Assembly: GCA_033720695.1 (NCBI GenBank)
Contig: JAWWCA010000017.1
Span: forward strand, 1-25,606
Source of the DNA: DATGQT01 sp033720695
Lineage (GTDB): Bacteria; Bacteroidota; Rhodothermia; Rhodothermales; Rubricoccaceae
Direction: 5' to 3'
DNA length: 25,606 nucleotides
Part shown: positions 14,363-21,332 of the stretch, piece after piece
Layout: each line of letters opens with the position of its first letter
Numbering within the stretch: the first letter of the stretch is position 1
Translations under genes and position numbers: made by a program
Notes under the pieces: model-generated
The model's input: only the letters and a program-made list of their open reading frames with translations
The model's database searches: none
What the model was told of the DNA's origin: nothing

Positions 14363-15799
14363 TCAGCCGAGGTCGAAAAAGCGCCGGATCTTCTGGAGCA
14401 GCGAGGCCTGCCCCGGCGCCCGCGGCGCCTGGGAATCGACCTGCGCCAGCGCCTCCGTGCGCTGATCGAGGCGGGCGCTGACCTTGCGCGCGAGGGCCTC
14501 GGCCAGGGCCTCGTTGCGCTCGAGCACCGCCCGCATCTCCGCCTTCCGGACCTCCACCACCTCCACCTCCTCCTGCGCCCACGCGTCGGCCGAGCGCGGC
14601 TCCCCCGTCAGCAGCGACATCTCGCCGAAAATCTCCCCCGGGAGGATCTCCGAAACCGGGACGCGGCGGCCGTCCGGCGTCGGCACCCGGATCTCGACGC
14701 GGCCGCGGAGGACGACGAACATCGAGCCGCCCTCGCCGCCGCTCTCGATGATCTGCTCGCCCGGCCCGAAGAGCAGCGTGCGGGACTCCTCGGCCAGCCG
14801 GTGCATCTCCTCCGGCGCGAGCGGCGCGAAGAAGTCCACCTCGCCGAGCCACCGCTCCCGCTCCTCGACCGGGCTCTCCTCGCCGTGCCCCAGCCCGCCG
14901 TCGAGGGCCGGGGGCTCGTAGGGGACCTCCACCTCGTGGGGATACGGGAAGCCGATGCCGTTCCGCGCGAACACGTACCACACCCGCTCGCGGATCTTCG
15001 CGTCGATGCCCGCCACGCCGTGGTAGTCCTCGACCCAGTAGAGCACCTCGTAGCCGACCGAGGAGTCGTCGTAGGAGCCGAGGCGGACCTGCGGCGGCTG
15101 CGTCTCGGCCAGCCCCGGGACACCGGCCAGCGCCTCGCGCACGAGCCGGATCACCTTCTGCGGCGCCACCTCGTAGGGGGCCGGGATCGTGAGGGTGCGG
15201 CGGTTGAGGTCGGCGCGGGCGAAGACCTCGACGGGCTCCCGCGCCACGACCGCGTTGGGGATCACGACGCGGGCGTCGCTCACCGTCCGGATCGTCGTCG
15301 CGCGCCAGTTGAACGACTCGACGCGGCCCTCGTGCTCGCTCAGCCGCACGACGTCGCCGAGCCGGAACGGCTGCTCGGCCTGGAGTGCGATGCCGGAGAA
15401 GAAGTTGCCTAGCGTCTCCTGCAGCGCGAGGCCGAGCACGACCGAGGCCACGGCGCTCGTGGCGATGGCGCCCGTGAGGCTCTGGCCGAACACGCCCCCC
15501 GCGATGAGGAGCCCCAGCGCGAAGTAGAGCGCGAGCGAGACGACGACGTGGATGAGCGCCGGCGCGCGGTGGCCCTGCGACCGCAGGAACAGCACGTCGA
15601 TCACGAAGAACCGCACCACCTGCACGCCGAAGACCCCGAGCGCAGCGAGGAAGGCGGCGAAGAGCCAGCGGAGGTGCGGCGCCTCCAGCCCGAGGCCCAT
15701 CGGCGAGCCGGCGAACACGTATGCCGCGATGTAGGCCACGCCGAGGAGGACGGCGAAGACCAGCGAGCGGCGGAGCCGGCGGAGAGGGGAGACGCTCAT
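14363..15799 (-). CDS. MscS-family channel with C-terminal cyclic-nucleotide-binding domain
   Basis: 478 residues. Three to four hydrophobic helices (about 12-30, 44-71, 82-104, 108-130) end in the pore-lining helix AIATSAVASVVLGLALQETLGNFFSG, followed by the MscS beta-domain (LGDVVRLSEHEGRVESFNWRATTIRT, then VVIPNAVVA). Residues 318-440 form a cyclic-nucleotide-binding domain: FFAPLAPEEMHRLAEESR, GEQIIESGGEGGSMFVVLRG, and the phosphate-binding cassette FGEMSLLTGEPRSADAW (391-407), which retains the Gly-Glu and the Arg that contact cyclic phosphate in CRP-type folds. This is the layout of the bacterial cyclic-nucleotide-gated (bCNG) branch of the MscS superfamily, inner-membrane channels thought to respond mainly to ligand. 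The ATG at 15799 was preferred to one 16 codons upstream, which would add a Pro-rich non-membrane extension. Divergent from the cyclophilin gene. Confidence 0.92.
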   Translation of the reverse strand: MSVSPLRRLRRSLVFAVLLGVAYIAAYVFAGSPMGLGLEAPHLRWLFAAFLAALGVFGVQVVRFFVIDVLFLRSQGHRAPALIHVVVSLALYFALGLLIAGGVFGQSLTGAIATSAVASVVLGLALQETLGNFFSGIALQAEQPFRLGDVVRLSEHEGRVESFNWRATTIRTVSDARVVIPNAVVAREPVEVFARADLNRRTLTIPAPYEVAPQKVIRLVREALAGVPGLAETQPPQVRLGSYDDSSVGYEVLYWVEDYHGVAGIDAKIRERVWYVFARNGIGFPYPHEVEVPYEPPALDGGLGHGEESPVEERERWLGEVDFFAPLAPEEMHRLAEESRTLLFGPGEQIIESGGEGGSMFVVLRGRVEIRVPTPDGRRVPVSEILPGEIFGEMSLLTGEPRSADAWAQEEVEVVEVRKAEMRAVLERNEALAEALARKVSARLDQRTEALAQVDSQAPRAPGQASLLQKIRRFFDLG

Positions 15800-15940
15800 A
15801 GAGGGGGCGTGCGAGGGCGCGGCACGCGGCGGCGGAGGCTGTGGCAAGATCTAGCGGGGAGCGCACTTCTGCAACGGGCCTTCCGCGCGGGCCCGCACGC
15901 GCCGTATCCTCTCGGCCCGCCCTCCCGCCCCGCCGACCCC

Positions 15941-16720
15941 ATGCGTCTGCTCCTGCTCGCTCTTGTCCTGCTCGCCCCGGCCCTCGCCGTGCGGGCGCAG
16001 ATGCCGGCCGACACCATCCCTCCCCATCCGGCGCAGCCCCTCCCCGAGACCAACATCTACGCCATCGAGACGCCCCGCGGCCGCCTCATCGTCCGGCTCT
16101 TCGACGACACCCCGATCCACCGCGACAACTTCAAGCGGCTCGTGCAGGAAGCGTTCTACGACTCCACCGCGTTCCACCGCGTCATCGAGGGGTTCATGAT
16201 CCAGGGCGGCGACCCGAACTCGCGCGACACGATCGCCACGAACGACGGGCAGGGCGACCCCGGCTACAGCGTCCCGGCCGAGATCGGGCACCTCCACGTT
16301 CGCGGCGCACTCGCCGCCGCGCGCCAGCCCGACGAGATCAACCCGCGGCGGGCCTCCTCGGGCAGCCAGTTCTACATCGTCCAGGGCCGCGCCATCCCGC
16401 CGCACTACCTCCGGCAGATGGAGGCCCGCGTCCAGCTCGCCACCGGCGACTCGACGTTCGCCTACACCCCGGAGGCGGCCGACCGCTACGCCGAGCAGGG
16501 CGGCGCGCCGTTCCTCGACGGGCAGTACACCGTCTTCGGCGAGCTCGTCGAGGGCGGCGACGTGCTCGACGCCCTCGCGGCGGTGGACACCCCGCGCAAG
16601 CGCGGCGAGCAGGGGCCGCTCATCGACCGGCCCACCGAGCGCCTCTGGATGGTGATCCGCCCCCTGGAGGAGTACACGCCGCCTGCGCCGGAGACCGCCG
16701 CGCCGGAGACCGACCGGTGA
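15941..16720 (+). CDS. Secreted cyclophilin-type peptidyl-prolyl cis-trans isomerase
   Basis: 259 residues. A signal peptide (MRLLLLALVLLAPALAVRAQ) directs it to the periplasm or beyond. The cyclophilin fold is clear: AIETPRGRLIVRLFDDTPIHRDNFKRLV, then FHRVIEGFMIQGGDPNSRD (the catalytic Arg and FMIQGGD signature), RGALAAARQPDEINPRRASSGSQFYIV, and TVFGELVEGGDVLDALAAVDT. About 40 residues (RQMEARVQLATGD to GGAPFLDG) are inserted before the TVFGEL strand, an insertion I know from other Bacteroidota cyclophilins. The C-terminal tail is Pro/Glu/Ala-rich. Likely a folding helper for exported proteins. It lies 27 bp from the stop of the convergent T9SS cargo gene. The ATG at 15941 follows ccgccgacccc. 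Confidence 0.95.
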   Translation: MRLLLLALVLLAPALAVRAQMPADTIPPHPAQPLPETNIYAIETPRGRLIVRLFDDTPIHRDNFKRLVQEAFYDSTAFHRVIEGFMIQGGDPNSRDTIATNDGQGDPGYSVPAEIGHLHVRGALAAARQPDEINPRRASSGSQFYIVQGRAIPPHYLRQMEARVQLATGDSTFAYTPEAADRYAEQGGAPFLDGQYTVFGELVEGGDVLDALAAVDTPRKRGEQGPLIDRPTERLWMVIRPLEEYTPPAPETAAPETDR

Positions 16721-16747
16721 CCCCGGCGCGGCAGGGCGACGGGGCCG

Positions 16748-17542
16748 CTAGGGCAGGATCGTGACCCGACCCGTCTGCGCCTGGTCCCCGACGACGAGCC
16801 GCCACGCGTAGGTGCCTGCGGGCACCAACGCGCCGTCGAAGCGGGCCGCGTGCGTCCCGGCCGCGACGGGGCCGTCCACGAGGAGGGCGATCTGGCGTCC
16901 CAGCAGATCATAGATGGCGAGGTGGATGTCGGCGTCGCGCGCGAGGGTGAACCGGAGGGTCGTGCTGCGCCCGGGGTTCGGGGAGGCCACGACCTCCTCG
17001 ACGCCCTCGGCGGTGCCCGCGGTCACGAGCGTCGGGCCCGGGAAGGCGCCGGACACGGGGATGACGGACGCCTCCGTGGACGGCACCTCATCGGTGGCTC
17101 CGCTGCCCGCCTCCTTCACGATCTTGAAGCTGTCGGCGTAGAGCACCATGCTCCGCTCCGTGTTGTAGGCGCCGACGTGGACCATGAGGTGGTAGTTGCC
17201 CGGCGCGGCACGCGCCTGGATCCGGTCGGTGAACGTGAAGGGGCCGGCGACCTCGCCGGGCCCGATCGTCATGAACTGGACCGGGCGGATGGGGTCGGTG
17301 ACCACCTCGCCGGGCCGGGCCGCCAGGACCCAGATGCACCCGCTCAGCTCGTCCTGCGTGTTGTTGGTGACGGTGACGGTGTAGGTGAACTCGCCGCCGC
17401 TCGGCGGCAGGATGACGTCGCCGCCCACCGGCTCGATGTCGACGACGAGGTCGAGGTCGAGCGCGGGCGGCGGGACGGTCGGTGAAGCGAGGGCCGCGCT
17501 GGCGATGAACAAACTGAGAGAGAGGAGGATGAGAGGTTTCAT
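16748..17542 (-). CDS. Secreted protein with T9SS type A C-terminal sorting domain
   Basis: 264 residues. Signal peptide MKPLILLSLSLFIASAALAS. Residues about 25-130 form a beta-rich immunoglobulin-like domain (LDLVVDIEPVGGDVILPPSG, GEFTYTVTVTNNTQDELSG), with PGNYHLMVHVGAYN and a strand ending YADSFKIVKE. Residues about 185-264 are a type IX secretion sorting domain: VVASPNPGRSTTLRFTLARD, then IHLAIYDLLGRQIALLVDGP, VPAGTYAWRLVVGD and the terminal GRVTILP. The SPNP motif, YDLLGR and PAGTY are diagnostic of this family (Por-secretion tail). The protein is thus exported across the outer membrane and probably surface-attached or released. Its own function is not recognised. Divergent from clpP with 303 bp between the starts. 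Confidence 0.9.
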   Translation of the reverse strand: MKPLILLSLSLFIASAALASPTVPPPALDLDLVVDIEPVGGDVILPPSGGEFTYTVTVTNNTQDELSGCIWVLAARPGEVVTDPIRPVQFMTIGPGEVAGPFTFTDRIQARAAPGNYHLMVHVGAYNTERSMVLYADSFKIVKEAGSGATDEVPSTEASVIPVSGAFPGPTLVTAGTAEGVEEVVASPNPGRSTTLRFTLARDADIHLAIYDLLGRQIALLVDGPVAAGTHAARFDGALVPAGTYAWRLVVGDQAQTGRVTILP

Positions 17543-17845
17543 AACGACGAACGGGAAGTGAGGTGGGGGCAATGTACGGCTCAGGTCCTTATGATAAAAG
17601 TGGTTTGGCCGTCTTCGAAAGGGGGGTGGCAGATCGCCGAGGGAGAGCCCATCCAGCGGGGGTGGCCCGTGGCCCGGGAGCCTGGGGTCGGAGCCTCCGC
17701 CGATGACAGGGACCCCCGCAGGGGCCTCCGCTCCGAGGCGGGATTCGTGGAGGAGGCGGGGAGGCCGTGCGCCGCGTGGCCCGGTGGAACCGCGTACGCC
17801 GCCCTCGGTAGCCAGCCCGCACCCACCCTCTCCTGCTCCTCCCTC
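17543..17845. other. Divergent intergenic region upstream of clpP and a T9SS cargo gene
   Basis: 303 bp without a gene I can support; the clpP frame stays open through it but the sequence is not ClpP-like. An AT-rich island at about 17589-17606 (ttatgataaaagtggttt) stands out and is a candidate promoter zone for either direction. A 7-bp inverted repeat (ggcctcc 17723-17729 and ggaggcc 17760-17766) lies on the clpP side. Confidence 0.5.
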
Positions 17846-18559
17846 ATGGTCAGCGACTTCGTCAAGTTTGCCAAGGGCCTCACCTCCCTCCCCGACGGCA
17901 TCTACAGCGGCACCCTCGACGCCGCCCCCATCGCCGGGCTCGTCCCCTACGTCATCGAGCAGACCTCGCGCGGAGAGCGCGGGATGGACATCTTCAGCCG
18001 CCTCCTCCGCGACCGCATCGTCATCCTTGGCACCGCCGTCAACGACGTCACGGCCAACCTCGCCGTGGCCCAGATGCTCTACCTCGCCAGCGAGGACCCG
18101 GACAAGGACATCAACTTCTACATCAACTCCCCCGGCGGCCAGGTCTACTCCGGCCTCGCCATCTACGACACCATGCAGTTCATCAAGCCCGACGTGGCGA
18201 CGATCTGCGTGGGGCTCGCCGCCTCGATGGGGAGCGTCCTCCTCACGGCGGGCACGCACGGCAAGCGCGGCGCCCTCGCCAACAGCCGGGTCATGATCCA
18301 CCAGCCGCTCTCCGGCGCCCAGGGCCAGGCCTCCGACATCGAGATCCAGGCCCGCGAGGTGCTCCACATCAAGCAGCGCCTCTTCGAGATCCTCGCCGAG
18401 CACACCGGCCAGGACTACGACAAGCTCGAGAAGGACGCCGACCGAGACTTCTTCATGAGCCCGCAGGAGGCCAAGGACTACGGCCTCATCGACACCGTGC
18501 TCTCGCCCGGCCACAAGCCGGACCGCCCGATGGAGGACGAGGCCGACGACAAGGAGTAG
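17846..18559 (+). CDS. clpP: ATP-dependent Clp protease proteolytic subunit
   Basis: 237 residues. ClpP forms the tetradecameric serine-protease chamber that degrades proteins unfolded by ClpX or ClpA/C. The catalytic triad is complete: Ser127 in GLAASMGS, His152 in MIHQPL and Asp201 in DRDFFMS, with the same spacings (25 and 49 residues) as in E. coli ClpP. Other signatures are DIFSRLLRDRIVILG, FYINSPGGQVYSGLAIYDTM and QAKDYGLIDTVL-like EAKDYGLIDTVL. The N-terminus (to about residue 40) is longer than the mature enzyme and may hold a cleaved propeptide; the C-terminus is acidic. The ATG at 17846 follows ctgctcctccctc. No clpX or tig is adjacent in this window, although such linkage is common elsewhere. 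A strong hairpin follows. Confidence 0.98.
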   Translation: MVSDFVKFAKGLTSLPDGIYSGTLDAAPIAGLVPYVIEQTSRGERGMDIFSRLLRDRIVILGTAVNDVTANLAVAQMLYLASEDPDKDINFYINSPGGQVYSGLAIYDTMQFIKPDVATICVGLAASMGSVLLTAGTHGKRGALANSRVMIHQPLSGAQGQASDIEIQAREVLHIKQRLFEILAEHTGQDYDKLEKDADRDFFMSPQEAKDYGLIDTVLSPGHKPDRPMEDEADDKE

Positions 18560-18584
18560 CCTCCCGCCCTCCGGCGCATCCTCA

Positions 18585-18615
18585 CGAGGCGCGGCCATCC
18601 ACCGGCCGCGCCTCG
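18585..18615. terminator. Bidirectional terminator hairpin between clpP and the next convergent gene
   Basis: A perfect 12-bp inverted repeat, cgaggcgcggcc (18585-18596) and ggccgcgcctcg (18604-18615), with a 7-base loop, lies midway in the 77-bp gap between convergent stops at 18559 and 18637. There is no clear T-tract on either side. Confidence 0.65.
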
Positions 18616-18636
18616 GCTCGTTGAGCCCCCCGGCCG

Positions 18637-20385
18637 CTAGCGCCGGACGAACGGGACCGCGCGCATCCCGCGCGGCGACTCCAGCCGGATGATGTAGACG
18701 CCGGCGGGGAACCGGTCGGGGCCGAGGGGGACGTCGTGGTAGCCGGCCTCGCGGCGGCCCTCGTCCAGCACGGCGACGCGGCGGCCCACGAGGTCGTAGA
18801 CCGTGAGCCGCACGCTCGACTGCGCGTCGAGGCGGTAGGTGATGCGGGCGAGGCCCGAGGAGGGGTTCGGGCGCGGGGCGTCGAGGGCGAAGGGCTCCGG
18901 TGGCGTCGGGCTCGGCCGGGGGTCCTCCCCGAGCACGAGGGCGAACGGCGTCGCCTCGACGTCGAGCGGGGCATCGGTGGCCGTGACGAAGGCCTGGGCC
19001 TCCTCAAGCGGGAGGTCCGGCGCCGCGTGGAGCTGCTGGCGCTCGAAGCGGAGGCGGTAGAGCTCGCCGGGGATCGTGGGGTCGGTGTTGGGGAGCCGCC
19101 CGGTGACCCGGACCCCGCTGGCGCCGTAGAGCGCCGCGTCGCCGGTGCACTGGCGGACGGCGGCGGGGGCCTCGTCGTGGTAGTACGAGCTCGGCTCGAC
19201 CCAGGGGATGTCGGTCGAGATGTCGTAGGCGAGGACGATCGTGCCCTGCTCGCCCTGGACCATCTCCCAGGCCAGCTCGCCCTCGGAGGCCTGCTCGGGC
19301 TGCCCGTCGAGGAGGAAGCCCTCGGGGTCGAGGTTGCTGTAGCGGAGCATCCCCGTGGCCGCGGCGCTGTAGTCGTTGTAGCCGAGCGGGCCGCTCTCGA
19401 CGGAGTGCCCGCGGTGGTAGAACGTCGTCGCGATGTGCCGCTCGTAGAACAGGATGTCCTGCTGCATGAAGTGGCCGCTGTTGAACCCGAGGACGGACCG
19501 GATGCCGCGGACGGGGCCGCTGCGGTTGGCGATGAAGGCGCCCCGGCCCGCGGAGCCGGTGTACTCCGAGCGGTAGCAGTCGCCGGGCTCGGGCTGGATC
19601 TTCCACCGGTCGAGGAGGTCGACCCCCGTGGCGCCGCCGGCGTAGACCTCGAGGCCGTCTTCGATCCAGCGGTCGGAGAAGTGGCGGCGGTAGTACGCCG
19701 TCACCACCTCGGTGTCCTCGGGGTTGGCGCCGAGGGCCTCCCCGACGGGCTCGTCGCCGAAGTCGACCCCTTTGAGGTCGTAGGTGGCGAGGTAGTCGCC
19801 CGAGAGCAGCTCGAACCGGTAGTCGACGTAGGGACGTCCGGCGTCGCCGGGGTAGCGGCCGTCGTGCCAGAAGAGGTAGATGTAGGCGGGCTCGTCGTCG
19901 CCGGGCACTCGCACGGCCACCTCCACGCCCGAGCTGCCCAGCGCGCCCGGCGGGGCCTCGACGCCGGAGGGGGCCCGCTGGCCAGCGTCCTGCGCCATGA
20001 ACACCACCTCGTCGTCGGGGTCCACGAACGGGTCGCTGTCGGCGCCGGTGAAGGTGCCGGGGTCGGTGTAGACGGTGTAGACGGCCGAGCCGCGGTCGAA
20101 GCACCAGGCCGACCCGGCGCAGCGGGCGTTCTCACGCCCGTTGTAGACCCAGGCGAGGTCGAGCGCCTCGCGCTCGTCGACCTGCACCGGGACGGGGACC
20201 CAGCCCTCGTCCTGGTAGCGGAAGGCGGCCACGCGCGTCGGCGTCGCCCCTGCGAGCGGCGTGAGCGCGTCGCCCGTCACGACGACGGGCTCGAAGGCCC
20301 GAGACGGGGGGAGCGATTGGGCTACCGCTCCGGCCGGCGCCACCGCGGCCAGCAGGAGGAGGAGCCACATGGGGGACCATCTCAT
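18637..20385 (-). CDS. Large secreted protein with T9SS type A sorting domain, function unknown
   Basis: 582 residues from the chosen start. Signal peptide MRWSPMWLLLLLAAVAPAGAVAQS. The body (about 30-490) begins FEPVVVTGDALTPLAGATPT and contains VDEREALDLAWVYN, an Asp-rich calcium-site-like stretch (TFTGADSDPFVDPDDEVVFMAQDAG), WHDGRYPGDAGRPYVDYRFE, SVLGFNSGHFMQQDILFYERHI and DISTDIPWVEPSSYYHDE; Cys pairs suggest disulphides. I do not recognise a catalytic family. Residues about 500-582 are a T9SS sorting domain (DAPRPNPSSGLARITYRL, LTVYDLVGRRVAVLDEG, FPAGVYIIRLES). An ATG at 20409 would add eight residues (MWRHRVPP) and cannot be excluded; 20385 gives the more typical signal peptide and follows ccgcgtccccccg. 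It is transcribed away from the 950-bp region upstream of the dehydrogenase-like gene. Confidence 0.85.
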   Translation of the reverse strand: MRWSPMWLLLLLAAVAPAGAVAQSLPPSRAFEPVVVTGDALTPLAGATPTRVAAFRYQDEGWVPVPVQVDEREALDLAWVYNGRENARCAGSAWCFDRGSAVYTVYTDPGTFTGADSDPFVDPDDEVVFMAQDAGQRAPSGVEAPPGALGSSGVEVAVRVPGDDEPAYIYLFWHDGRYPGDAGRPYVDYRFELLSGDYLATYDLKGVDFGDEPVGEALGANPEDTEVVTAYYRRHFSDRWIEDGLEVYAGGATGVDLLDRWKIQPEPGDCYRSEYTGSAGRGAFIANRSGPVRGIRSVLGFNSGHFMQQDILFYERHIATTFYHRGHSVESGPLGYNDYSAAATGMLRYSNLDPEGFLLDGQPEQASEGELAWEMVQGEQGTIVLAYDISTDIPWVEPSSYYHDEAPAAVRQCTGDAALYGASGVRVTGRLPNTDPTIPGELYRLRFERQQLHAAPDLPLEEAQAFVTATDAPLDVEATPFALVLGEDPRPSPTPPEPFALDAPRPNPSSGLARITYRLDAQSSVRLTVYDLVGRRVAVLDEGRREAGYHDVPLGPDRFPAGVYIIRLESPRGMRAVPFVRR

Positions 20386-20457
20386 CGGGGGGACGCGGTG
20401 TCGCCACATGGGGAGCCGTCTGGGTCTGCATCGCGGCGTGCTGCCCTCACGCCGCCA

Positions 20458-20483
20458 TTGAACTGAAATATAGAGCTTGCTCT
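20458..20483 (-). promoter_or_regulatory. Possible promoter of the T9SS cargo gene
   Basis: On the minus strand, about 80 bp before the start at 20385, the sequence agagcaagctctatatttcagtt combines a 12-bp near-palindrome and TATATTTC, one mismatch from the Bacteroidota -7 consensus TAnnTTTG. No convincing -33 element is visible. It is one of the few AT-rich spots nearby. Confidence 0.25.
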
Positions 20484-20541
20484 GTCGCGGGTCGCACGAT
20501 TCGTGTGTGAATGAGCGCCGATGGGCCTGCCCTCCGGCGGG

Positions 20542-21097
20542 CCGGGGACCGGAGGCGTCCCCAGGAGGGGCCGGGCAAGCAACGGCGGCGTGCCAGAAGA
20601 GGATCGGGTGACGCGGCGAGGCGCGCGTTTCGAGGCCGCTTCTGTCGTGCCCTGGTTGCGCCTGCCGTGGGGTGTTCTCACGGGATGCCCGGCTCCTCGT
20701 GCGGGCGACCGCCACGCGCGCGGTCGGGCGAGCGAGACCGGCTGCGGCCGGTCATGAACCTGAGACAGCTGCAATTCAGGGCCCCCCGGAGAACACGTGG
20801 GGTGGCCACAACAGGGGGTCGAAAGCCTCGAAATCGGGATCTGGCCGGCGATTTCCTGGGCTCCTTCGCCATGGTCACCGGAGCCACGAGCCGCCCGACG
20901 CGCACCGCGTCCGCCGACGATCCATCCCCGTCGACTGCAGGGGGAAGGGGTGAGGGAGGGTGCGCGGTCCGACCGCCGTCGGACGAGGAGCACATTCGCT
21001 TGGTTTATGGTGTGTTCAGCCTCCGAAATGGCCGTATCCTGTGGCGAGGGCCGCGTGGCTCTCGGGCCCACGCGGAAGGGACCCCTCCGGTCCCGGG
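20542..21097. repeat. Imperfect 20-bp inverted repeat pair
   Basis: ccggggaccggaggcgtccc at 20542-20561 matches the reverse complement of 21078-21097 at 18 of 20 positions. The arms are about 516 bp apart, so the pair frames most of the gene-free interval. Each arm also contains an internal ggac...gtcc dyad, so each could fold alone. No transposase frame lies between them. Confidence 0.5.
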
Positions 21098-21332
21098 CTC
21101 TCTGAACCCCATTGACACGACGATCTCCCCGAAAGGGGCCTTCCCCAGGGATCCAGCGCCAACACGCGCGGGCCGTTCGTGGCCCGCTCCGGCAGGGGAT
21201 CTCCCGCCGCCGCTCAGCCGGTGGCAGACCTTCAATCCACTACGATCCCGCCTGCCAAGGCCGGCATCTCGCCGGGGAGTCGCCCCGAGAGGCCGCGGCG
21301 GCACGGCTCAGAGTCCTCGCGCTGCGACGGTG

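Larger units (their letters stand above)
20386..21332. other. Long gene-free interval with inverted repeats
   Basis: About 950 bp without a gene I can support on either strand; open frames here are short, Arg/Gly-rich and unlike any family I know. It contains an AT-rich patch with TATATTTC on the minus strand (about 20464-20471), the small palindrome agagcttgctct (20472-20483), a 7-bp hairpin gaaatcg/cgatttc (20830-20836 and 20849-20855), a 7-bp hairpin gcgggcc/ggcccgc (21168-21174 and 21181-21187), and two 20-bp segments in inverted orientation (20542-20561, 21078-21097). I found no tRNA or rRNA signature. It could be long leaders, an unrecognised small RNA, or the relic of an element. Confidence 0.55.

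Noticed and set aside
17558..17845. An upstream extension of the clpP coding region
   Set aside because: The frame is open, but the added 96 residues are not ClpP-like and would overlap the promoter region; the ATG at 17846 has the usual pyrimidine-rich leader and fits family length.
20521..20757. Short plus-strand frame (78 residues) in the gene-free interval
   Set aside because: Gly/Arg-rich with no similarity to known proteins and no supporting context; kept only as an observation within the inverted-repeat finding.
20760..20960. Possible tRNA or small structured RNA around the gaaatcg/cgatttc hairpin
   Set aside because: There is no T-loop GTTCRANNC sequence, no acceptor stem and no cloverleaf arrangement; a single 7-bp hairpin is too little to call an RNA gene.
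20542..21097. An insertion sequence bounded by the 20-bp inverted pair
   Set aside because: No transposase frame or target-site duplication is visible, so a mobile element cannot be supported.
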